Made by a program: the position numbers and the translations under genes
Source: Anaerolentibacter hominis
GTDB lineage: Bacteria; Bacillota; Clostridia; Lachnospirales; Lachnospiraceae
Assembly (NCBI RefSeq): GCF_032380675.1
Contig: NZ_JAWDIX010000002.1
Location: 310,001-374,000 of the forward strand
Length of the DNA: 64,000 nt
Direction of reading: 5' to 3'
The notes under the pieces: generated by a model
The model's input: the letters and a program-made list of their open reading frames with translations, nothing else
Told to the model about the DNA's origin: nothing
The model's database searches: none
Shown: piece after piece, positions 9,590-17,712 of the stretch
Layout of the letters: every line of letters starts with the position of its first letter
Numbering within the stretch: position 1 is the stretch's first letter

Positions 9590-9960
9590 AATTTCTTTTC
9601 CTCCTCTTGTTTTATGAACAGGGATAATGCCTGTTCCAGTTTTTGATATGTAACCGGTTTTGTACAGAAAAAAGGTACACACAGCCGATATGCCTGTATA
9701 CCAAAATCCAAATCGGAAAACCAGATTATCCTCCGGGAAAGGAACTTTGCGCCAGTGACGATGTTTAAACCCTCCACACCGTTTTGCGCTATCATCAAGG
9801 CGTCAGGCAGAGCCTGCTTTACCCTGGCATCGAGTTCCTGCCAGCCAGCACAGCCGATTACCTGTGCTTCCAGTTTTCTCTCTTTAAAGTACTGCCGTGT
9901 CAATTCAATCAATTGTTTCCGTTCCTCTTTGTTATCATCACAGATAAATATGATCCACAT
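9586..9960 (-). CDS. Receiver-like protein lacking the phospho-acceptor aspartate
   Basis: 124 residues, with the start at 9960 chosen for its GGAAAGGAG site. It reads as a CheY-like receiver: an acidic pair (FICDDNKEER) near the N-terminus and the conserved Lys-Pro near the end (FFCTKPVTYQKLEQAL). The strand where the phosphorylated Asp should lie reads DALMIAQNGVEG, with no acidic residue at the usual site. There is no output domain. It may be a pseudo-receiver working by protein contact. It is the first gene of a two-gene unit whose second member is the SLH surface protein, and it faces a divergent LytTR/GHKL system. Function beyond the fold is not visible. Confidence 0.72.
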   Translation of the reverse strand: MWIIFICDDNKEERKQLIELTRQYFKERKLEAQVIGCAGWQELDARVKQALPDALMIAQNGVEGLNIVTGAKFLSRRIIWFSDLDFGIQAYRLCVPFFCTKPVTYQKLEQALSLFIKQEEEKKL

Positions 9961-10147
9961 ATACGGCTCTCCTTTCCGTTTAAACTCTGTCCTCATTTTT
10001 AGGATAACCGAACTCGGGGCCGCTTTCCAGCAGCTGGCCTGAGTCTGCAGGTTTTGGCCTGAATTTGCGTTGAAGAAACCGGTTTTCTGCGGTAAAATTA
10101 TATTGATAAATTATCCTGTTTTGTGTCACAAGAGGAGGGATTTTGAC

Positions 10148-10873
10148 ATGAGAGCGGCTATCATAGATGATGTGGACCGGTGCCGGGAATCCTTGCGCAG
10201 CTCTCTGAGGCGTTATCTGGACGGCCATTACATGGGAGAATTGCCGGTCATAGAGGATTTTACCTGCGGTGAGGATTTTTTGTCGGCGGGGTTAATGAAA
10301 GAGTGGGATATCATTTTTATTGACCAATTTATGACTGGAATTTCCGGTATGGATATTGCCAGAGCAATCCGGCAGAAGGATAAACTTGTGTCGATTATAT
10401 TTGTTACGGCCAGCAGAAACCATGCGGTTGAGAGCTATGGGGTGAGAGCCTGCGGCTATTTGGTGAAGCCCTACGCATATGAAGATTTTGAAAAGACAAT
10501 GGAGATGGCTGGGATTGAAAAGATCAGAAAGGCACGGTTTATCTGTCCGGAGGGGGAGAAGATTATGCTGCATGAAATTCTTTGGTGTGACAGGGACAGT
10601 CATTATACGCAGATACATACAGAAAGGCGCGGTATTTTCCGCTTTCGTATCCCGTTCATGAAGGTTGCGGAGATGCTTGCGCCCTATCCGCAGTTTTTAT
10701 CATGCTATAAGGGCTGTATCGTCAACGCGGAACGGGTGAAATATATTGACGGCTTTGATTTTCTGATGGACACCGGAGTGAGGGTACCCTTCGCCCGCCG
10801 GGAGAAAAGAAAGCTGGAGGAATTGTATAGTTCTTATCTGTTTCAGCAGGGAAGAGAGGATACACTATTATGA
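10148..10873 (+). CDS. LytTR-family response regulator (AgrA-like)
   Basis: 241 residues. The start at 10148 follows an AGAGGAGGG site. The receiver domain (1-115) has IIDD at the first acidic site, FIDQF with the phospho-Asp near residue 57, and the Lys-Pro pair in LVKPYAYEDF. A LytTR DNA-binding domain follows (about 130-235), with ILWCDRDSHYTQIHT and FLSCYKGCIVNAERV typical of the family. Such regulators bind direct repeats upstream of target promoters. It overlaps the kinase gene by 4 bp, so the pair forms an operon. Divergence from the surface-protein unit makes that unit a natural candidate target (inference). Confidence 0.88.
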   Translation: MRAAIIDDVDRCRESLRSSLRRYLDGHYMGELPVIEDFTCGEDFLSAGLMKEWDIIFIDQFMTGISGMDIARAIRQKDKLVSIIFVTASRNHAVESYGVRACGYLVKPYAYEDFEKTMEMAGIEKIRKARFICPEGEKIMLHEILWCDRDSHYTQIHTERRGIFRFRIPFMKVAEMLAPYPQFLSCYKGCIVNAERVKYIDGFDFLMDTGVRVPFARREKRKLEELYSSYLFQQGREDTLL

Positions 10874-12262
10874 TGAATACACTGATGATACTGCTGTTTC
10901 CGTTTCTGGATGCCCTGCCTTTTACACTGCCCCGGTACTGGCTGTTCCGGGACCGGCTCCGAATTCCCTTCCGGTATGTCGTGCTGCTGCAAACCCTCCT
11001 TTCGGCGGCTTACAGCGGTGCCTTTTACTATATCAATTTGGGTGGTTCTGCCGCAGCCGCGCAGTGGACAACGATCCTGCGCTACGGCTTTATGCTGCTT
11101 TATCTGGCTCTTGCGTTTCTGCTGATAAGGGACAGTTTTTCCAAGCTGATGTTTACTTGGCTGCTGTTTTTGGCATGGCAGTTTTTTGTGCTGGGAAACG
11201 CGAATTTTATCGAGAGCCGGTTCTTTTTTGACTTTTCCGGGACGCATCCATATCTGGTTTATAATATTGCCCGTATTTTGATCTATTTCATCACCTGCCC
11301 TTTTATGTTCCGATTTTTCGGCCGCACCATAGCCGGAGCACTGAAAATTCAGGATACACAGATGTGGCGGCAGCTTTGGAAAATACCGTTGTTTTCCATG
11401 CTGTTTGGTATGCTCTACTGTACTGTGACAGATATTTATGCATTTGCCTCATGGCAGTTTCTTGTGTCCCGTTATCTTTTGCTGCTTGGGACCTGCTATG
11501 TTTCCAGCGTCTCATTCAAAGTGCTGGAAACCTCACGGGCCCGGACACAGCTGGAGGAAGCACTGAAATATGCCGGAAGGGACCTGCTGGCGCAGAAAAA
11601 GCAGTTCGATACGCTGGCTGCCCGCATGGACGAAACCAGGAAAGCCCGGCATGACCTGCGGCAGCATCTGGCGGTGGTGCAGTCCTATATCGACCAGGAT
11701 GATAAGTCTGGTCTTGCGGAGTACCTGGATCTCTATAAAGACCAGCTTCCTCCGGATGTCTGGGAGCGGTACTGCCGTAATGATGCGGTGAATGCTGTGA
11801 TCTGCTACTATGCGGCTTTGGCGCGTGACAGCGGCATTGAGTTTGAGGTGGGTATGAGCGGGATCGACTATCCGGAGAACTGCTCCGTGTCGGATACGGA
11901 CATTACTGTGCTATTGGGGAATCTGCTGGAAAACGCGGTGGAGGCCTGTAAACGGGATACTGCAGAACGAACGTCTATCAAGCTCCGGATCAAGCAGCAA
12001 GACAGTTCGATTTTGCTTATCCTGGTGGATAATACGTGCATAGCGCCGGTTAAATTTTTTTCGGGGGGGGGGGTACGGAGGTACGCCCCTGTCTTCCAAG
12101 CGGCCAGGAATCGGGATTGGCGTTGCCTCTGTGCGGGAGATTGCGTCCCGCTATCATGGAACGGTGCAATTTGAACAGAAAGACGGAATGTTTTATGCTT
12201 CTGTGCTGCTGAAAACAATGACAGACGGTGCAGAAAAATGCAGGAACGAAATAGATCAGTAA
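10870..12262 (+). pseudogene. GHKL sensor histidine kinase (AgrC-like), frameshifted at an 11-G run
   Basis: The N-terminal half has about six membrane segments. It is followed by a coiled region and the phospho-acceptor-like ARHDLRQHLAVVQSYI (His near residue 263). The GHKL ATPase part shows NLLENAVEACKR (N box) and ILVDNTC. At 12063-12073 there are 11 consecutive G. The frame entering this run continues out of frame and stops at 12174. Removing one G (or adding two) restores YGGTPL...GIGIGVASVREIASRYHG, the missing G box, and a natural C-terminus ending at 12262. The gene is therefore either phase-variable, recently inactivated, or misread in a homopolymer. Partner of the LytTR regulator upstream. 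Confidence 0.85.
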
Positions 12263-12325
12263 CTATAACCGGATGATCTGTCAGATCTTGTTGAAAAATA
12301 CGGGAATAAGACGGATGTTTACTTC

Positions 12326-12354
12326 TTGTATTACCCGATGCGCCAAAGTATAAT
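12326..12354 (+). promoter_or_regulatory. Sigma-A-type promoter for the PAS-GGDEF gene
   Basis: TTGTAT (12326-12331) and TATAAT (12349-12354) with 17-bp spacing. It lies after the kinase stop and shows that translation starts further down, at 12443. Confidence 0.7.
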
Positions 12355-12442
12355 AGACATAGAACCGAAACAGGCTGGCCCGCTGAGCGTGCCGGCATTT
12401 GTTTTTGTTGGGGAAATTCCGGTACAGGCAGGGGGCGTTGTA

Positions 12443-14128
12443 ATGAATGAGGAGCAAACAGAAAAAATATACCAGAAGGCTGCAGTACCGTCTGGAGATA
12501 TGGCGGAGGAAGCCTGCTGCGGTATCTGCCGGGTGGCTGCGGATGATTCACTTGCTGTCATATCCTCCAACCGGTATTTTGCCGAACACTATTCAAACCA
12601 GGGAACGGTTCATAATTTTTATCAATTGATCTGTGAAGATGCCTCACCGGAGGCAGCACAGTCTCTTCTGGGGTGGCTGAGCAATGGAGATAACCTGTAT
12701 GAACTGGAATTTGCATCCAAGGCGGGAACAGGCAGTATAATCTGGTTTCAGGCCTGCTGCAGCCGGCCGACAAACAGCTATGGCTATTTTACCTGTGTTC
12801 TCATGGATATCACTGGCCGAAAGCACAGAGAGGAGCAGCTAACATCTAGTGAGAGGGAGAACAAAATTGCGTTTCGCCTGACCGGGAAGAGCCTGAATAC
12901 CTATGATATAGCGACACAGACGATTCTTGAATCGAAGTTCGGAAGTCCGGCCATCGGGCGGCGGATCGAGGAGGTTCCCTATGGCGCGGTTCAGTCCGGC
13001 CTTGTGGCAAAAGAGAGTGAGCAGGATTACATAGAGTTTTTTGAAGCCATGCGACGGGGAGAGCCAAACGGCAGTGCGGTGGTGAAGCTGAAAAGCAAGG
13101 ATGATACATTTCGTTGGTACAGCGGGGAATTTACCTTGGTGTACCACCCAGACGGACGGCCGGAAAAGGGGCTGTTTATCTGCGAGGATATTACAGAACA
13201 CAGAGAAAAAGAAATCGCTTTTGAAAGGTGGAGCCAGATCTACTGCAGGAAGCGGAAAAACAGCGTGAGTTACTTTGAATATAATCTTACCCTGAATGTG
13301 TTTGACGGAGTGGAAGACGGGCGGAACAGGCTGCTGCCCGATACCGAGAGGCTGAGCTTTACACAGGCCTGCCGGTATATGGCCGAACACTGGATCTATG
13401 AAAAAGACAGAAAGCTTTATCTGCGCACCTTCGACCGGGAAAAACTGCTGGTCAAATTTTATGAGGGGCAGCAGGAGGTGATGCTGGAACATCGGAGAAA
13501 GAGCGCGGACGGGAATATATACTGGGCTGAGACGACACTTCATATGATCTCTGATCCTTATACGGAGCATGTGAAAGCATTTATTATCGTTCAGGATATT
13601 GATGCGAAAAAACAAGAAGAGCTTCGGATGAAGGAGCGGGTTGAACGGGATGCGCTGACGGGGCTTTATAACAGGGGAGCCCTGATAGAGAAAATTACGA
13701 AGATACTGGAGGAAGATTCCTATTTGACTCGTCATGCGCTGATTATGCTGGATATCGATCATTTTAAACAGCTCAATGACCGAATGGGGCATCAATTCGG
13801 AGATCAGGCGCTCAGGGAGATGGCCGATTCGATCCGTAAACTTCTGCGGGACGGCGATCTCTGCGGACGGCTGGGAGGGGATGAGATAGTTATTTTCCTC
13901 GCCTCCATCGGGGAACAGGCTGATATCAGCAGCCGTATGGAAGGATTGTGCAGAGCGCTTACAAGAGAATACAAGGAAGAAGGAATCTGTCTGACCTGCA
14001 GTCTGGGGTTGGCTATATCACCCCAGGACGGCACAACATTTGGACAGCTGTACCGAAAAGCGGATGTGGCTCTCTATGAGGCCAAGGAAAATGGGCGGAA
14101 TTGCTTTTCTATTTATAAACAGTCCTGA
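12443..14128 (+). CDS. PAS-domain diguanylate cyclase (GGDEI active site)
   Basis: 561-residue cytosolic signalling protein with no membrane segments. It has two or three PAS-like sensory modules (about residues 20-130, 140-260 and 270-390; the second and third each end in a GLFICEDIT- or FIIVQDIDAKK-type PAC strand). A GGDEF domain follows (about 400-561): DALTGLYNRGALIEK, LDIDHFKQLND and RLGGDEIVIFL. The signature is GGDEI, a variant usually still compatible with making c-di-GMP from two GTP. The start follows a mapped promoter, but the ribosome binding site is weak. It is probably a separate unit from the kinase upstream. Confidence 0.88.
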   Translation: MNEEQTEKIYQKAAVPSGDMAEEACCGICRVAADDSLAVISSNRYFAEHYSNQGTVHNFYQLICEDASPEAAQSLLGWLSNGDNLYELEFASKAGTGSIIWFQACCSRPTNSYGYFTCVLMDITGRKHREEQLTSSERENKIAFRLTGKSLNTYDIATQTILESKFGSPAIGRRIEEVPYGAVQSGLVAKESEQDYIEFFEAMRRGEPNGSAVVKLKSKDDTFRWYSGEFTLVYHPDGRPEKGLFICEDITEHREKEIAFERWSQIYCRKRKNSVSYFEYNLTLNVFDGVEDGRNRLLPDTERLSFTQACRYMAEHWIYEKDRKLYLRTFDREKLLVKFYEGQQEVMLEHRRKSADGNIYWAETTLHMISDPYTEHVKAFIIVQDIDAKKQEELRMKERVERDALTGLYNRGALIEKITKILEEDSYLTRHALIMLDIDHFKQLNDRMGHQFGDQALREMADSIRKLLRDGDLCGRLGGDEIVIFLASIGEQADISSRMEGLCRALTREYKEEGICLTCSLGLAISPQDGTTFGQLYRKADVALYEAKENGRNCFSIYKQS

Positions 14129-14213
14129 TGGTCTTGACAGAATAGAGAAATTGAAGTAACAAATTTCCGCCCCAGCTATCGGGAGGGCAGCAGCGAACCG
14201 TCGTATTGTAATG

Positions 14214-14252
14214 AAAAGGAACACCGGATATTGCGATCCGGTGTTCCTCCTT
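14214..14252. terminator. Intrinsic terminator between convergent genes
   Basis: Long hairpin AAAGGAACACCGGAT against ATCCGGTGTTCC around ATTGCG, with A-rich and T-rich flanks. It fits both the PAS-GGDEF gene and the convergent TPR gene. Confidence 0.85.
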
Positions 14253-14281
14253 TGTGCAGCAAATTCATCGCTGTATAGTAA

Positions 14282-15106
14282 TCAGTTCTGTTCCTGCTCC
14301 AGCAGTCTCAAAGCCACCTGTACCACATAGAGGCGGTTGCCGTGGTCTATTATATAATGCAGGCACTCCAGCTCTTTTTCCCGGTTACCGGTCAGATGGT
14401 AAATCTCTGCCCTGCGGTACATGACGTATACAAGCTGAGCCGGACGAAGGTTCTGGCCTGCATGCTGCGCCAGAAAATCAAGGGCTCTGTTATATTCTCC
14501 CTGGTCTACCCAGACAGAACATTCCCGCATAGCGATGGACTGGAGTTCACCCTGATAAAGCCGGGAGGAGGGATTTACCCTGGAAAGATGTTCCTTTGCC
14601 TGATTCAGATAACGAAGGGCCTTATCCCTCTCGCCTATTTCCCAGAAAATCCAGTTGAGGTACAGATACAGATAAGCATTCTGCTCCGGTTTTTTCAGCT
14701 TTCCTATATAAGTCTCGAGCAGAACGCCGATCCCCGCAGCCTTATCAAACCAGCCGCCCATGAGCAGGCCGACAGCATAGATCGACTGGATGTTCACTTC
14801 CAGAAACCGGTTCAAGCGGGAGTGTCCGGCGGCAACCGGCGCAAATTCCTGCACAAATTGAACAGGATCACAATCCTGATAAAGAATTCCGATCAGCTGA
14901 TTCATTTCACCGGAAGCGATTTTATTGGCAAATGCCGCGAAGATCACAATACCGATAAGGGCCAGGAGCAGAAAACCGACGTAGACAGAAGGCCCGGACA
15001 GGAGAGGACTGCGGGAAACCTTTATTGCCAGAAGCAGCAGAAACAGAATCCAGAGGATGGATAAACCGTAATAGAACCATCTGGATTTTTTAAAGTAATT
15101 GACCAT
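14282..15106 (-). CDS. Membrane protein with TPR-like C-terminal region
   Basis: 274 residues from the ATG at 15106, chosen for its GGAGGAGG site; upstream in-frame codons lack a site and run into the neighbouring gene. Two transmembrane helices (about residues 12-30 and 40-60) precede a soluble helical region with TPR-like pairs (for example YLYLNWIFWEIGERDKALRYL and MYRRAEIYHLTGNREKELE). I do not recognise a specific family. The role is probably scaffolding or protein contact at the membrane. Confidence 0.7.
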   Translation of the reverse strand: MVNYFKKSRWFYYGLSILWILFLLLLAIKVSRSPLLSGPSVYVGFLLLALIGIVIFAAFANKIASGEMNQLIGILYQDCDPVQFVQEFAPVAAGHSRLNRFLEVNIQSIYAVGLLMGGWFDKAAGIGVLLETYIGKLKKPEQNAYLYLYLNWIFWEIGERDKALRYLNQAKEHLSRVNPSSRLYQGELQSIAMRECSVWVDQGEYNRALDFLAQHAGQNLRPAQLVYVMYRRAEIYHLTGNREKELECLHYIIDHGNRLYVVQVALRLLEQEQN

Positions 15107-15279
15107 GTAGAAGACCTCCTCCGGATAAATCGTACGTGTCCTTTTGAACCTTGACGCTATGTTAAGTTTACTACAGCTGTATGAAAAAACCAAGTGGAAA
15201 TAAAGTATCGGAAAGAGAACGGTTATCGGAAAATGCTGGCTCATATATTGTATACAAAGGAGCAAAGGCGGACGGTTGA

Positions 15280-17001
15280 ATGATAAGTGAAAAGACAGAT
15301 GCGCAGCTGAACCTGGCACTGGGGCTTACGGAGGAGGAAAGAAGCCGGTCACAGGAGCTGGACGCGGGTTATAACCCCCAGACCAGGACCTGGGAACTGA
15401 TCGCAAAATATCACGGGGACATTTCATTTTTAGCGGAAGAAAATATTACGGTGGTTACATTATTTGGGGGATACGCAATTCTGACTCTCCGGGCAGATCA
15501 GATCCCCTGGCTGATATCCCTTCCGGAAATTGAATATATCGAGCCTCCGAAAAGGCTGGCCTTCGCGGTGCGGGAAGGAATTGCGGCCTCCTGTATTCAG
15601 CCGGTGAAACGGGACCCCATGAATTTAAGCGGTGAGGGAGTCATTGTGTCTATTATCGACTCGGGGGTAGACTATACCCATCCGGATTTCAGAAGGGAAG
15701 ACGGAAGCACCAGAATTTTATTTCTCTGGGATCAGACTGTCTCCGCCGGTTCTCCCCCGGAGGGTTATGTGATAGGGACAGAATATCCGGCGGAAGAAAT
15801 AAACCGGGCGCTTGAGACAGCCAATCCGTATTCTGTAGTAGGCAGCCGGGACTTATCCGGACACGGAACCCATGTGGCGGGTATAGCCTGCGGAAACGGC
15901 AGGGCCAGCAGCGGAAGAAACCAGGGAGTCGCCTATGAAAGCAGCATGATTGTAGTAAAGCTGGGTACACCCATGCCGGATTCCTTCCCGCGGACTACGG
16001 AACTGATGCAGGCGGTGGACTATTCATTACGCAAGGCGCTGGAACTGGAGATGCCGATTGCTCTGAATTTAAGCTTCGGAAACAGTTATGGGTCCCACAG
16101 CGGCGATTCGCTGCTGGAACGATATATCAACAACGCGGCCGGCATCTGGAAAAATTCGATTGTGATAGGGACCGGGAATGAGGGAGGCAATGGAAGTCAT
16201 TACCATAACAGACTGGAGGACTCATTGATTACGTCTGAACTGGCAATCGGACCCTATGAGGGCTCACTGAATGTGCAGCTGTGGAAAAATTATTACGATG
16301 AATTTGAGGTTACCCTGGAATCTCCGGGAGGGGTGCGAATTCCCATTACCAGCCAGGGCAGCGGCGCGTTCAGACGGAGAGTGGAAGAAACAGAGCTTTT
16401 AATCTATGTAGGCACACCTACCCCCTACAGCGCGCTGCAGGAAATTTATCTGGAATTCCTTGGGGTTTCCGACTATGTGGGAACGGGCATCTGGAAGTTT
16501 TATTTTCAGCCTGTCCGCATCGTGGAAGGGAATTTTGATATGTGGCTCCCGGCCGGAGGTTTAAACCTGGACACCCGTTTCCTGCGCCCGGACCCTAATA
16601 TTACACTGACGATCCCATCTACGGCAGAGCTGGCCGTCTCGGTGGGAGCCTATGATGATGGAACAGAGCAGCTGGCTTATTTTTCAGGGAGGGGCTTTAC
16701 CAGAGATAATCAGTATAAAAAACCGGATCTGGTTGCTCCGGGTGTTAATATTCTTTCCGCCTCCCCCGGTGGAGGGTATACCACAAAAAGCGGTACTTCG
16801 ATGGCGACTCCCTTTGTGACTGGAAGCGCGGCGCTGATGCTTCAATGGGGCGTTGTGCAGGGAAATGATCCTTTTTTATATGGGGAGAAAATACGGGCCT
16901 ATTTACTGCGCGGAGCTAAAAAACTGCCCTTTGACGCTATTTATCCCAATCCCAGAACGGGGTTTGGGGCGCTGTGTGTAAGCCAAAGTTTACCCAGGTA
17001 A
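15280..17001 (+). CDS. S8 family serine peptidase (CspB-like subtilase)
   Basis: 573 residues with a complete subtilisin triad: Asp127 in IIDSGVDYTHPDF, His195 in SGHGTHVAGIACG and Ser507 in KSGTSMATPFVTG. An insertion of about 190 residues between the oxyanion region (GTGNEGG) and the serine contains a beta-rich domain, as in clostridial Csp proteases. The first 100 residues look like an inhibitory prodomain (VVTLFGGYAILTLRADQ). No signal peptide is seen, consistent with CspB-type proteins. In clostridia Csp proteins activate the cortex lytic enzyme SleC, but relatives in gut Lachnospiraceae have other or unknown roles. Confidence 0.88.
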   Translation: MISEKTDAQLNLALGLTEEERSRSQELDAGYNPQTRTWELIAKYHGDISFLAEENITVVTLFGGYAILTLRADQIPWLISLPEIEYIEPPKRLAFAVREGIAASCIQPVKRDPMNLSGEGVIVSIIDSGVDYTHPDFRREDGSTRILFLWDQTVSAGSPPEGYVIGTEYPAEEINRALETANPYSVVGSRDLSGHGTHVAGIACGNGRASSGRNQGVAYESSMIVVKLGTPMPDSFPRTTELMQAVDYSLRKALELEMPIALNLSFGNSYGSHSGDSLLERYINNAAGIWKNSIVIGTGNEGGNGSHYHNRLEDSLITSELAIGPYEGSLNVQLWKNYYDEFEVTLESPGGVRIPITSQGSGAFRRRVEETELLIYVGTPTPYSALQEIYLEFLGVSDYVGTGIWKFYFQPVRIVEGNFDMWLPAGGLNLDTRFLRPDPNITLTIPSTAELAVSVGAYDDGTEQLAYFSGRGFTRDNQYKKPDLVAPGVNILSASPGGGYTTKSGTSMATPFVTGSAALMLQWGVVQGNDPFLYGEKIRAYLLRGAKKLPFDAIYPNPRTGFGALCVSQSLPR

Positions 17002-17061
17002 ATTTCAGCTTCAGATAAGTCTGCCGGAGCAGAACGATGAAATACGGGGCCTGTTGCTGCT

Positions 17062-17355
17062 ATGCTTGAAAATATCGTGTATTTTGAACTTCGAAGAAAA
17101 GGCTATGGAGTTTATGTCGGGAAGAATGAAACAAAGGAAATAGATTTTGTGGCGATACGGCGGGATGAACGCATTTATGTTCAGGTTTGCCGTAATCTGC
17201 CGGAAGAATCCGACCGTGAGGTTGCCAATCTGCTTCAAATCAGGGATCACTATCCTAAGTATGTGGTTACGCTTGACGAGCTTGCCGCGGGTAATGTGAA
17301 TGGTGTTAAGATTGTGCATTTGACAGACTTTTTGTTGAGTGAAGAGGTTAAATGA
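17062..17355 (+). pseudogene. C-terminal remnant of a DUF4143-type AAA+ ATPase
   Basis: 97 residues beginning MLENIVYFELRRKGYGVYVG and continuing KNETKEIDFVAIR, the hallmark C-terminal DUF4143 segment of ATPases that are normally about 400 residues long. The AAA+ domain with Walker motifs is missing and a stop codon lies 8 codons upstream, so this is a decayed tail. The last codons overlap the next small ORF (ATGA), suggesting the remnant and the small toxin-antitoxin-like genes once formed one unit. Confidence 0.75.
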
Positions 17356-17513
17356 TAATTATGATAGAATTTCCCTGTGATATTTATGAAGATACAATGA
17401 AGCAACTGAATTTATACAGGGAGCTGACTATATCAGAAACACAAATAAGAGAGGGAAGGATAAAGGACGCGAGAGATTCACTGGAATCCATGAGAGAAAA
17501 GTATGAATTATAG
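17352..17513 (+). CDS. Small antitoxin-like protein
   Basis: 53 residues, too short for usual ORF cut-offs. The sequence MIIMIEFPCDIYEDTMKQL, then LYRELTISETQI, then EGRIKDARDSLESMREKYEL, resembles the short antitoxins that precede RelE/ParE toxins in Lachnospiraceae. This call is from pattern memory, not a search. It overlaps the ATPase remnant before it and the truncated toxin after it, the usual layout of an antitoxin-toxin pair. It may be intact; its partner is not. Confidence 0.55.
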   Translation: MIIMIEFPCDIYEDTMKQLNLYRELTISETQIREGRIKDARDSLESMREKYEL

Positions 17514-17565
17514 ATTGATTATTACTGAAAGGGCAGAAGAACTTCTGGATGGTATTATTAACTAA
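17503..17565 (+). pseudogene. Truncated RelE/ParE-type toxin N-terminus
   Basis: Only 20 residues, MNYRLIITERAEELLDGIIN, then TAA. The start matches the first strand and helix of RelE/ParE toxins (Y-x-h-h-I-T-x-x-A-E-x-x-L), which are normally about 90-100 residues. The rest is replaced by a long hairpin and a piece of a dispersed repeat. No toxin activity is expected. Confidence 0.55.
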
Positions 17566-17580
17566 GCAGGACAAAGTGAT

Positions 17581-17625
17581 AAGCCCCAGATGTCCGCCCG
17601 TATCATGGGCGGACATCTGGGGCTT
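17581..17625. terminator. Long perfect hairpin, probable terminator
   Basis: 19-bp perfect arms AAGCCCCAGATGTCCGCCC and complement around a 7-nt loop. The flanking T run is weak (TTAATTTAATTT). It lies just after the broken toxin. Confidence 0.6.
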
Positions 17626-17630
17626 AATTT

Positions 17631-17679
17631 AATTTACTGTACCTATTGAGGTGGGAGTCTTATCTACTTCCATGATAAA
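17631..17679 (+). repeat. End fragment of the dispersed multi-hairpin element (copy D)
   Basis: About 49 bp matching the distal end of the full copies: TTTACT, ACCTATTGAGG, GGGAGTCTTATCT and CTTCCATGATAA. The upstream hairpins of the element are absent. It has the same orientation as copies A (22909) and E (31133). Confidence 0.7.
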
Positions 17680-17712
17680 CAAATGGGCAGCAGGCGGAAT
17701 CAGCGGACAGAG

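Noticed and set aside
10148..12262. Complete agr quorum-sensing locus
   Set aside because: AgrA- and AgrC-like genes are present, but no AgrB peptidase and no short AgrD-type peptide ORF was found around them.
12839..13795. Minus-strand ORF of 318 codons opposite the PAS-GGDEF gene
   Set aside because: Antisense shadow; the plus strand contains clear PAS and GGDEF motifs throughout.
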